From Paramecium octaurelia (Eukaryota > Ciliophora > Oligohymenophorea > Peniculida > Parameciidae): a stretch of 64,000 bases of DNA. Within the stretch, counting starts at the first letter, position 1; each line of letters begins with the position of its first letter. The stretch lies in contig CAJJDP010000097.1 in NCBI GenBank assembly GCA_905182995.1, forward strand, positions 313,897 to 377,896. Reading direction: 5' to 3'. Made by a program: the position numbers and the translations under genes. The notes under the pieces are model-generated. The model was given only the letters and a program-made list of their open reading frames with translations, did not search any database and had not been told where the DNA came from. This document shows, in pieces, positions 24,001 to 36,538 of this stretch.

Positions 24001-27000
24001 TTTCAACTTCTTGTTGATAATCATGAGTAATTCAATAAAGCAAATTTGTGAGTCATTAATCTGCAGATCAATATATGGGATTTAGATGTATAATTTCTTA
24101 TCTGTAATCAGGGGGTGATTCTCTACCAGTGAGTCAAACGAAAAAAGCAAGAACCTCGATTCCAATATGATAGACTTAATTCCTGATATTTTATTTACTG
24201 GCTTGCTTTATAGATTGGTTTGCGAATTCAGTTGTTTGTCTTCATATTGATTTTTAGATGTGACCGCATGTCTCAGAGGAAATTATATCGGTCTTTAAAG
24301 CTATTCACTGTTGTTTCTTTAGAAAGACAATGGAGGAGAGCCTTATTAGTCCTTACCACTTCGCTAGGATTGCATTTACTTTTCGTAGTTTTTCATCTCT
24401 TCATTATAATATCTGTAATCGATGGAAAAGTATTTATGAGCAATTTGAAACTGTTCTAATATAATTTTGTTGATGCAATAGTATTTCTACTCCTCAAAGA
24501 AATTGTCCATTTTATTTTTGTCAACAGATGTAAAGAAGCTCTTGAAATCCTTATCCTGACGCATCTTCTCTAAATTTATAGTCTTTATAAACAGATTCTT
24601 AAACTGGAGTTTCAACTCTGTTTTTATTTTGCTTGCAATAGAATCAGTCACTATTCTTATTTTGAATTTGTCAACCATTTCAAGAGAGAACTTCCACTGC
24701 TATTGCTTAATTGTCTCCTTGGCCAAGGGTTTGCTCTTAACTATGCATTATAATAATTTGTTGTCTTCTTTGCATTGCTTGTAAGATTGCGATTCAAAAA
24801 TTTGCTATTTCTAACTATCCATAAAATATATCAAAGACGTGACAGCCTTGGTGGATAATAGAAAAGAAAAGGCAGTTATTTTAATCTTAATCTTACTCTT
24901 TGGGTTTGATTTACTTTGATAAACAGCTTCTTTGGTATGGCATTTGTTAATCTCGTTGTTTCTGAGAATTCTGTATTCCGAATGCTCTCCTCTGAAATTT
25001 AGAGACACCTATAACGCATAGATCTGTTGATCCTGCTCTTTTTTTAGTTGTATTTGAGGAAATGTCAATTTGTCCCTCAAATTGCTGATGCATGTAGGCA
25101 AGATCATTTCTCCGAATTCTTCAATGAAGGGTATGAATAGGACTCTTCGTATGATGTCAACTATTTTGTTGTGTGCTTCTTGGAGGAACACATGTTTATT
25201 ATTATTATCGCAAATAATCCATTGATTCGGTTTTTCTCTTTCGTTTGCATTAATGGTGACATTCCTAAGAAAATCCCAATGATTCTTTTCGTTTTTCTCA
25301 CTTTTCTCATTAGGCAATTGTTGTTTTGATATGTGAATGAAGAGAGGGTCTTCGATTTCCTGTCTGTCATCGAAATATTTATCGTAGGATTTAAATTGCT
25401 CAGTAGTGAAATCCTAAAAGCCATTCTTATCTTTCTCATAATCATCCAGAAAACTCTTTATATTCTACATCCTATTCTATTTGAGGAACTCTCCCAACAT
25501 CTGATAACATATTTCACTATTTAAGAATTGTTAAGAATCCTTTGTAACTGAGATTTCGAAGATCTCGTTGAAGAATTCGCAATACTTGATCTAAGATTTC
25601 GAATTTAATTATAATTATTTCTTCTCTTACTAGGATTCATCAGGCGACTTTCCAAACAATGGAGATTGCAGTAAATTGCGAGGTTCCTTCTCATCCATTA
25701 TTTTCAACAATATTCCAGGAGAAATCACTTTGATGTCTCCTATGTAGATCTTCTCTTCCAATTCCCTCTATCCTTTGGGCTGTGGAGTTTGAATTCCTCC
25801 ATTTTAATATATGTGAAGTGGAACTCTGATTCCAATGAAACTGATCAATAGAACAAACTTTTAATGCAGAGGCTAATCTGCGTTTTATTTTTGTTCCTAA
25901 TTGTTGACTTTTTCTAAACTGTTCGACTATTGAGATATCTCTGAATCTACTCCATTTAAATCCTCCATATCTTCATAAAAACTGTCGATGTAGTTGACTG
26001 AATGAAATGATTTATCCTCACCCTACTTCAACTCACTATAGACCTGAGTTAAAGTGTTTACGTTAGATGATTGTCTAACCTTCTTTCTTGAAGATGCTTG
26101 TTTTTTTAATAATTTAAGATGGTACCTGCATTAACAGAACTTAAAGATCTTCGTGTTTTCAGGTGTGTATTTAACACAGTTCAGTTCCCTTTGTTCAAAA
26201 ATCAAAAAGAAGATAGAATGGATTTTCAGTTTGAAATCTATTTTTAATTAATTGGGATGATTGTTTTCTCCTTTCAAATAACTAGTCAACACATTGGTTT
26301 TATCTCTTTCTAAGATTTCATAGAGATTTATTTTTTCATCATCTTCAAGTTCTATTGGGATGTCATCATTCCTTTTGGTGTGATCCTTAAAGGAGTTCTA
26401 ATTATTAATAGTGTTGGTCCAAATCTCAAGGAGTGGTTTGACACTCTGATCGTTTTGGCCATCCTTCGCTGAATTGCAATATCTCTTGGCTTCCATTCTG
26501 ATTTCCTAAAATGCCCATTCTCGGTATTTCAATAAGTCCTTGAGAGGCAGATTGTCCTCGCAGATTTTGAACTTAGATTCATCCTTTGCAGTCCACTGGG
26601 ACAACCATGGCACCAATACAATGTTTTATTTTCTCTTGTATAATTAGATGTATCTTTTCATTGAGACCAATTTCTTAGATGAAAAACTAAGATCCAATTT
26701 CTAACTCTTTTGTTTAAGAATGATGGAATTAATGAAATACTTCCACCAATCTGAATAATTATTTTTTATTTCTTTGGTGGGTCTTAGATGAAAATTATCT
26801 TAAATTATTTCTTAACATGATAGTACCTCATTCAATTTAATTAAATAGTTCTTTTATTCCTTATTCAATTGGATGATGACAGGAGATCTGATTAATGCTT
26901 CTAACACCATGATAGGCTATGTAAGTTATTCGTAATTTTTATTAAGAGTGTACTTGATTTCGATATCGATTGGCATCAGAATCATTTGCACATCTTTCTT

Positions 27001-27726
27001 GGTCAGGATATAGGAAGCCTCCTTTTTCAATGACATACTCAATTTATTGATCTGCAACAATTTAAATGTGCTGTTGAGATCGTTGTTGAAGTTTTATTTG
27101 AATTCCCCATCGGTTGCTTTGATTGAGGCATCAAACTTAATTCTCAAGATAGTCTCGTATCCAAGAATTGAGAAATTGCAAAATCTAACATTAAACTATT
27201 TTATGATGATGGACATATTGTTGAATATCCCATCAACTATTTTCTGAATCCAATTGGGTGGGGATAATTTTTCAAAATATTTGGCCATCTATTCTTCCCA
27301 TAATTTTAATTTATGCTTTTTCAAATTCTCTACTCCCTATTACTGATAATCTTTGTTTTGAGTAAATTTATTGATCTCCTAAATGGTACAAACGAGTAGT
27401 TCTACTCCCTCAATGATTAATTCCGGTTGATGTTTTTTATAGTTAAGAGGCATCTGTAAAGGGTTAAACTTCATACACTTACATTCAGAGTGATGGAATT
27501 GATTTTGCCATCAATAATATAGAGCGGGAATTTGAAATTAAGCAAAGCTTGTTTTTTGATGGACAAATTCTTTAATACGATATTGGATGAAATTCCCAAA
27601 GAAAACTAAATTCATAGGGGAAAATCAATTTACTTTTGCCATATTATTTTGGGAGAAATCCTGTAAGTATTCCAAGAGATAAGAAGACAGTCTTTTAATA
27701 AAGTATTCTTCAATTTCTTTGGCCAT
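21039..27726 (-). CDS. VPS13-like (chorein) lipid-transfer protein
   Basis: A minus-strand reading of about 6.7 kb (roughly 2,150 aa). The N-terminal region identifies it: after a helix (IEEYFIKRLSSYLLEYLQDF) and a 28-nt intron comes ISSNIVLKNLSIKKQALLNF, KFPLYIIDGKINSITLN and, after a 29-nt intron, MPLNYKKHQPELIIEGVELL. This is the chorein_N pattern, 'V.L.N..I...A......P..V..G.I..L...IP'. VPS13, ATG2 and related proteins form long beta-groove bridges that move lipids between organelles at contact sites. The body shows alternating hydrophobic beta-like text with charged inserts. The last about 35 residues are basic (QLKEKSKVYSQSIRKSKHF). It is shorter than typical VPS13 (about 3,000 aa), and I cannot confirm the VAB or ATG_C domains. 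Internal introns were not all mapped. Confidence 0.7.
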
Positions 27727-27779
27727 TTATAATATAATTATTATGATCAAAATGATATTAATTATTATGTGATCTTGTG

Positions 27780-27800
27780 TGTCTCCCCCCCCCTCATGGC
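27780..27800. repeat. nine-C homopolymer in AT-rich spacer
   Basis: A run of nine C (at 27785-27793) lies in the spacer between the VPS13-like start and the ankyrin gene stop. Such a run is rare in this composition. Function unknown; it may be an assembly or slippage artefact. Confidence 0.6.
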
Positions 27801-27888
27801 AAATACGATATCAAAAAGTATGCTAATCCTCCTAAATTTGAAAATTAAATGTATTTACATAATTAGTATAATATAATATAGATATATT

Positions 27889-29237
27889 CATTGTGTAGAA
27901 ACCAACTTCTTCTTCTTTGGTTCATACATCTGCAGTTGTTCTTTTTGCCAAATGAATTATCTCTGATCTGCTGGAGTCATACGAAGTAAAATATGAGTCT
28001 AAGTCAGAATTGAAATCTTACTCTTCGAGTTTGATGCAGCATGGTTTTACCCTCTGGATTTTCATTGACCGATTCGTCGTAGTTGAGATTCATCTTGTTC
28101 CAAGGGTCAGCCTTGTTCAGAATCAAGAAGTAGGCGATGTTATTCTATTTGTGGATCAAGGCAAGATACAAGGGAGTTCTGCCCACGATGTCTTGAGAAT
28201 CTGGATCTGCTCCATATTTTAATAAGATCTTGGCAGTAGATTCCAAACCTCTCATTGCACACCAATGAAGAGTGGTCATGAGCAAATGATCGTATTCATA
28301 AACCAAGTACTTGTTGTCATCAAGACACTTGATGATTTCCTTGTCCTGACCCTATTTACACAATTAAAAGAAGTGTTTCGACGACGGATGTTCAAAGGGT
28401 TTATTGGGAAACACTTTGTGCGACAAAAATTCAGCCGTTGTCAATTTAAGCTTCTCCAAATGTCTCAAATATTGAATCAAAGAGGCTCTGATTGCCTTGT
28501 ATTTATGCTTTAGGGGAATGTTCTCAGATGGGAATTTCTGAAAGTTGAGCAACCCTCTTATTTACTTACTTCCATAGAGTTTGTTCTTGTTATAGAGAAT
28601 GTTATTTACATTAAAATCGTCGATTTCAGAGCAATCCCTATATCTAGAGAGTTGATTCGGACTCGCAAATTGAGTGACTGATGGTTGTTGAGGTTGGGTC
28701 TGTTTGGAGAGGATTTCTGACTTGAAATCACTTTTAGTGATGTCACTTACTAGTTGATATTTGGGATCGATGGTTAAGGAATGGAACTTGGTGGTCGTTT
28801 AATTTGGCCGATAAGTTTGAGATTTAATGATTTGGGATTATTTGGAGAGAATAGTTGGTATTTTTTTATTCAATTTAACTACAAATCTTTACGGTTTATG
28901 ATTTAATTGTAATTTTTTTGTTTGCATAATTTAAGAAGCAGTAGGAGTGTGCGTTTTCGTAGTGCTTTTACAATAATAATGATTGGAGGAGGGAAGAGTG
29001 GGTATTTGTCTAACGTGAGTGTGAATGAATGGAATGTCACACAGCAATTGACTTAACAAGATGGGATGGTTCTGCACATCTTGATGATTTGGGACCAGCG
29101 ACTTGAATTTGGTTTTCCTTGGAGTTGTAGGCACTGATCCCTGGATCTTGTCAAGGTTCAACAGGCGTATATAGTTGGTTTTGGAGAATCTAAATAAGGC
29201 AATATGAATACTGGTTTTCAGTCTTGTTTCTTTTCAT
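27889..29237 (-). CDS. ankyrin-repeat protein (423 aa)
   Basis: ATG at 29237, TGA at 27889, introns of 22, 32 and 23 nt; the spliced frame is exact. The first 200 residues are Gln/Thr/Ser/Lys-rich and unstructured. The C-terminal half contains ankyrin repeats, including TTLHWCAMRGLESTAKILLK then YGADPDSQDIVGRTPLYLAL, and a further unit with ADPWNKMNLN and GKTMLHQ. Ankyrin repeats bind other proteins, so a scaffold role is likely; no catalytic motif is visible. The ATG used is the one that, with a 22-nt intron after TPV-to-TPG, enters the long frame. It is transcribed away from PP1 with only 23 bp between start codons. Confidence 0.8.
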
Positions 29238-29260
29238 AAAATATTAATATATATATAATA
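29238..29260. promoter_or_regulatory. 23-bp bidirectional promoter/5' UTR spacer
   Basis: The whole space between the ATGs of the divergent ankyrin and PP1 genes. It is pure A/T with TATA-like alternation (ATATATATA). Either it carries both core promoters, or each promoter extends into the other gene's coding sequence. Confidence 0.5.
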
Positions 29261-30304
29261 ATGGATAAGGACATTGATGTAGACAAGGTTAATTATATCT
29301 CCATCATAGATCATAGAGAAGTTGTTGGAAACCAAAGGAGCTCGCAATGGAAAACCAGTAAATCTGACTGAAAGTGAAATCAGATCACTATGCGTGAAAA
29401 GCAGGGAGATTTTCTTAACTCAACCCATGTTGCTAGAATTGGAAGCACCCATCAAAATATGTGGTAATTCACTCTCATTATATCAAGGTGATATTCATGG
29501 ACAATACACAGATTTGTTGAGATTATTTGAATATGGGGGATATCCACCTGAAGCTAATTATTTATTTCTAGGAGATTACGTCGATAGGGGCAGACAATCC
29601 TTGGAAACCATCTGTCTACTACTTGCTTATAAGATTAAATATCCTGAGAATTTCTTCCTGCTCAGAGGAAATCATGAGTGCTCTTAAATCAATCGTATAT
29701 ACGGATTCTATGATGAATGCAAAAGAAGATATAACATCAAATTGTGGAAAACCTTCACAGATTGTTTCAATTGTTTGCCTGTCTGCGCAGTCATCGACGA
29801 AAAGATCATCTGCATGCATGGGGGGTTATCTCCTGAACTGACAAATTTAGAATAAATTCACAGGATCATGAGACCCATTGAAGTTCCAGACACTGGGTTA
29901 TTGTGCGATTTGTTGTGGTCAGATCCTGAAAAAGATACCTAAGGATGGCAAGGTTGCTTAAATCATCTCCTATTTAGATAACGAAAGAGGAGTCTCTTAC
30001 ATCTTTGGAACTGATGTCATATCTAATTTCTTAAAGAAAAACGACTTGGATCTGGTCTGCAGAGCTCATCAAGTCGTTGAGGAAGGCTATGAATTCTTCG
30101 CTAAGAGACAACTAGTTACGCTCTTCTCTGCACCCAATTACTGTGGAGAATTTGATAATTCAGGTATTTTTTATAATTCAACCATTTTTAGGAGCTCTAA
30201 TGAGTGTTGATGAAACTTTGATGTGCTCATTTCAAATACTAAAATCACAGGACAAAAAAAATGTTCCATAGGCTAGACCAAGAACACCAAAATACGTTAA
30301 TTGA
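29261..30304 (+). CDS. protein phosphatase PP1 catalytic subunit
   Basis: 311 aa, close to the usual PP1 length. Four introns (31, 24, 25, 28 nt) restore an exact frame. Metallophosphatase motifs are complete: GDIHGQ near residue 60 (created by splicing), [26 protein letters not shown], then [15 protein letters not shown], the [10 protein letters not shown] loop, the [14 protein letters not shown] helix and [11 protein letters not shown] near the C-terminus. [15 protein letters not shown] and [15 protein letters not shown] mark PP1 rather than PP2A. PP1 works as a catalytic core with many regulatory subunits in cell cycle, cilia and glycogen control. The short C-tail ends TPKYVN, with a Thr-Pro site like the inhibitory CDK site of other PP1s. 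Confidence 0.97.
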
Positions 30305-30600
30305 TATATATATTTGAATCATTATATATAACACAATATTTCAAAATAATGTGTTAAGATTGAATATACCTAACCAATTATGTAATATACATCCTGCTAT
30401 CTATGTAATAATAATGGCCATAAAAATTATTTAATTTCAAAGTCTGATTACTTGATCAGATTGTAAAAGTTGTATAATTGTAAAATTTGTAGTATTAGAG
30501 ATTCTAAATTTATATATATTGTATAATCATAAATTTAAGTGTGTTATCCATTTTTTAACTTCTAATTTTCATTAATATTAATAAATAAGTGATATTTGTT

Positions 30601-30866
30601 ATGGACACACCTCCATAAAATAATTATAAACATAATGTTGATGATAATTTCAGACATGATCTATGCTAAAGAATCCAAACAAAAACTGGAAGTAAATACT
30701 TGATATATTATTAGAAATGCCTCAAAATCAGAATTAATAGGCAAAGTAATTTTCAGAAAAGGATCAACTCTAAAAGATATAGAATGAATTGAGGGCACAA
30801 TTAAAGTTCATTGATGAAACTAATTGGATGTTTGAGGGATTGAACAACGCAAATGATAATTTTTGA
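30601..30866 (+). CDS. small conserved-looking protein (80 aa)
   Basis: ATG at 30601, one 23-nt intron, TGA at 30864-30866; 80 codons after splicing. The N-terminal 40 residues are Asn/Gln-rich. The second half is a helical segment, KDQLQKIQNELRAQLKFIDE, followed by TNWMFEGLNN. The mix of charged helix and WMFE motif looks like a small subunit of a larger complex, but I cannot name the family. It sits alone between PP1 and the channel gene. Confidence 0.5.
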
Positions 30867-31034
30867 ATTTTATTACATTGTTAATCCTACTTATAAATTT
30901 ATACATATAGTTTTAATTAGAAATACTCTATAAAATAAGAGAGTGCTTTGTGAAGGAGTGATTTAAATTTGAGATCGACGTAGAGTTCTTGAATTTGAAT
31001 AATTAAGAGAAAATAATGAAAAGTCAGTTAATTA

Positions 31035-34000
31035 ATGAATATAGATGATGGGAATAAGAGTAGGCCAATAAATTTTAAATAAGTAATGCCCAATTAAATG
31101 CTGAAGACGGCAAGTTTGATGAGAGAAAGGGAGAGAACCCTGGGAATTGGATGTGAATTGATTATATTAGTTGAATATTATAGCAATTTAATAGTAGTTA
31201 CTTTGAATAATTTATATTTTTTAATGGACTCATTATAAATACAGAAGCAACTTATGGTTGAGTAATTGAATAAGTTGGAATACATGGATAAAATACTGCC
31301 TCTGCACAAGGATGAAGTTTAAGCAGAGAAGAAACTGCAAGTTCAGATCAATAGTCTGAATTTCAAAAGAATTATTGAAGGGCAGGAGAATAACAAATTG
31401 ATGGCAGAAATAGAGGAGTCGAAGTTAGACGTATAGAAGAGTAGACACAAAGCCTTCCAGAAATACTTCACCTCATTTATGACGGAGTAATAACAGTAAG
31501 ATGTCAATATTCTTGAATTCAATTAAAGTGATTTCGAAGTTTTTCAATAAATGAAGGAGAGGTAAAGATAGTTGGCATAGGAAGATCTAACAATTGCTAG
31601 GTAGAAAGAGAAGAGCAATCAGATATTTGAATAAAATCTGATGAAGAAATGGGACAGAGTGAGGAAAAGTAGTATATTGAGTTATTCTAAGAATTGCGAA
31701 TGATTGGTAGAATGAAACGATTATATGACGAAGTAAAATTGTATGGTACAAGTTGTAGAGTGGAGACCTCCATAAAAAGACATGAGGTGATTCAGGAACT
31801 GGAACAGATGCTCAACAAGCAGAATCAGTAAATTAGCAAGCCGATGCCATAGAAACACAGTAACAATTAAGTCTATGCATAGAGCATCTCTTCCTACCGG
31901 ATTCGAAATTCAAGAAATATTGGCAATATGTTCTGATGATATTGTTGATTTACACTGCCTTTATTACTCCCATTCGGTTAGCATTCATAGAAGAATTCAA
32001 CTTAGTATGGTTTACTTTGGAATTAATAGTAGACATCTTATTTTTTTTGGACATCTTGATCACATTTAATACAGCCTATTTCAACGAGGAAGGAGTGCTT
32101 ATAGTTGATCGTTAATAAATAGCAATTCAATATCTAAGAACTTGGTTAATATTCGATTTGATGGCTGTATTTCCTACTGATCAAATCTTTAAGAATGAGG
32201 CTCAAAAATTATCTCAATATTTCAAGTATCAATATTAATTTAAGACAATATAATAGATTGACCAGATTGCCTCGGATGTATAAATTGATAAGTATCAGTA
32301 GAATGTGGTCAACAGTTTAGAATTCTCAGGATCATAATGATTGTTTTTCAGCAATCCAAGATTTGATAAACTTGAATTCTACCACTGTGAGAGTGCTTAA
32401 GTTTTTTGGAACTGTTCTTGTATGTGTACATATCATGGGTTGTCTCTGGTATCTAGTTGCCAAACTCAATGACTTTGGTCCAAACACATGGGTGTATGAA
32501 TTGGATTTACTGAACAAAAGTGAATATGAATTGTACTTAACCTCCATCTATTGGGCTGTGGCTACAATTTGCACAGTGGGATTCGGAGATATCCATGCTT
32601 TCAATGACAGTAAAGTATAAATTAGACATAGCTGAAAGAATTGTGTGTATATTTTGGATGTTCTTTGGAGTTGGATTCTACTCATTCACAGTTGGTTCAC
32701 TCTCCACTTTGATGGGAACTTTGGATACCAGAGAATCTCATTTGCAGAGCAAAATCACTTTTATGGATGAGTTCTGTGAAGAAACCAAACTGTCCTTGTA
32801 GATGAAACACAAAATCAGGAAGGTCTTGGAATACAACTCAATGATTAACATATTCTCCTCTGCTGAAGTGGACGAGTTCCTGTCTGAAATACCTACCAAT
32901 CTCAAATATCAAATCGCCCAAGCCATGTATGCTGGTCTCAAAAATAGAGTCTCTTTCTTTAAGAATAAGGATTCAGTCTTCATCTCCACTCTCATTCCCA
33001 AATTATAGCCTTTAAAAATCAATGCTGGAGAATTTGTATACAACAAGGGAGAATATCCCAATCAAGTATATTTCATTGTCAATGGCAGAGTCAATATGGT
33101 TATTGGAGTGTATTCAATCACCTTTAAAACATATGTTACAGGTAGTTATTTTGGGGAAATTGAAATATTTGATAACAGTGCACGCTTTCATTCAGCCAGA
33201 GCTGAGTTAGAATGTGAATTGTTGGCCATTGAATAGGATGTATTTAAAAAAATATTGCAAGCATTCCCAGAATACTTTGAAGAAATTAAAGCAATTTCAT
33301 TAGAAAAACTAAAGAGGGAAAAGGAGGCCATTGAAAAATTATAAGATTTAACTGGATTATCCCAAACTTCTGAATTCTTTAACAAGAAAAGAACTCAATC
33401 CATCTATAAATCAATTAAATAGAGAGAATCTGTCCATTTCATAGATTACAGTGAAGAATCTGAATAAGATATGAAATCAATGAGATCCAGCAAACTTGGT
33501 TTCTTCAAAAAGAAAACCAATCATTTGATGCCTGAGGAAAGTCTTACTACTCGATTACACACTCAAGAAGATACCTCGTAAAAGAACCTTGTAGCTTCAG
33601 ATAGTAGCCAAAAAAAAAATGAAGAACCTGAAAAAGTAATTACTTTGCCAATTCCAGATTAAGTCAAAAGATAGAGTGAACACAAAATTAAATTATATGG
33701 AGAAGTGCCTAATACCATTTCATAATTTAATGAAGATACTGATCAATCTCAATAACAAAATAATACTCAAAGAATCTAAAGCGAAGAACCAACTCGTCCT
33801 CCCAAACCTAAATAAGTTAGATATATTAGCCAGAATCTCAGATGCAGTCCAAAGAGAAATGACAATCGAAAACCATCCATCTAGATAAATTCCACTAATG
33901 AAATTACAAACTCTGATACTCCATTTATCTCTTCAGTCAGGTCTAACTTTATCAAACCTTCCATTAAAATTGATGAAGTCTCTCATGAATCAGAAGGGTC

Positions 34001-34475
34001 CAATAAAAACTCTCCCAAAATGTCCATACTTTCTCAAAATGCCTTATCTCCTTAAAATTCCCCCAGAAGAAATTCAATACCATCGAGAGTTCCAAAACCA
34101 TCTCCTTTCCAAACTCAACAATCTATTTTCAAAGCTGCCAGCAACCAATATATTGAGGCGAGTAAACTTAAGAATCTGCCCAGATTTGGTGGGTTCAGAA
34201 GAACATATAGAAAAGAAAGGGAAATCGAAGTCTTAGAAGAAACAATTGAAAATGAAGATTATACCTAGTTGCAATCAAAATTAGTGGAGCTCTTGGAGAA
34301 GATCAAGAAATAGAAGGAAGAATAAAAAACAAAAAAATCAAAGATCTAATTCAATATCATTAATCCATTGCCTAAAAAGATTGTTTTACAATAAAAAGAT
34401 TCTATTAGTATTTCAGATTTACCAGATGTTGAAAAATAATAATTAGATAGTAATAGTAGTGGTATATTAGAATGA
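31035..34475 (+). CDS. cyclic-nucleotide-domain K+ channel, coiled-coil N-term
   Basis: About 1,113 aa in a model with four introns (20 or 23, 23, 31, 22 nt). Residues 1-270 are charged, helical, coiled-coil text. The channel core starts at FLPDSKFKKYWQYVLMILL (S1). S4 is RLTRLPRMYKLISISRMW. The pore helix and filter are SIYWAVATICTVGFGD, a K+-selective TVGFGD. After S6 there is a linker and a cyclic nucleotide-binding domain (about residues 630-710) with PNQVYFIVNGRVNMVI and GSYFGEIEIFDNSARFHSA. The 400-residue tail is Ser/Gln/Lys-rich. This is the EAG/CNG-type channel layout, for plasma or ciliary membrane excitability. Ligand gating is inferred; the Arg that grips the phosphate in true cGMP/cAMP sites is replaced or shifted. 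The coiled-coil part might be a separate gene (see findings). Confidence 0.85.
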
Positions 34476-34490
34476 TATCACACATAAATT

Positions 34491-36519
<2,029 letters not shown>

Positions 36520-36538
36520 TCAAAAATTAAATTAACTG
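36520..36538. promoter_or_regulatory. 19-bp spacer between divergent kinase starts
   Basis: The entire distance between the ATG of the SNF1-like kinase (minus) and that of the PKG (plus). It is nearly all A/T. Both 5' UTRs and core promoters must fit here or overlap the neighbouring coding sequence. Confidence 0.45.

Noticed and set aside
28010-28513. Plus-strand ORFs over the ankyrin gene
   Set aside because: They are complementary to ankyrin repeats that read clearly on the minus strand.
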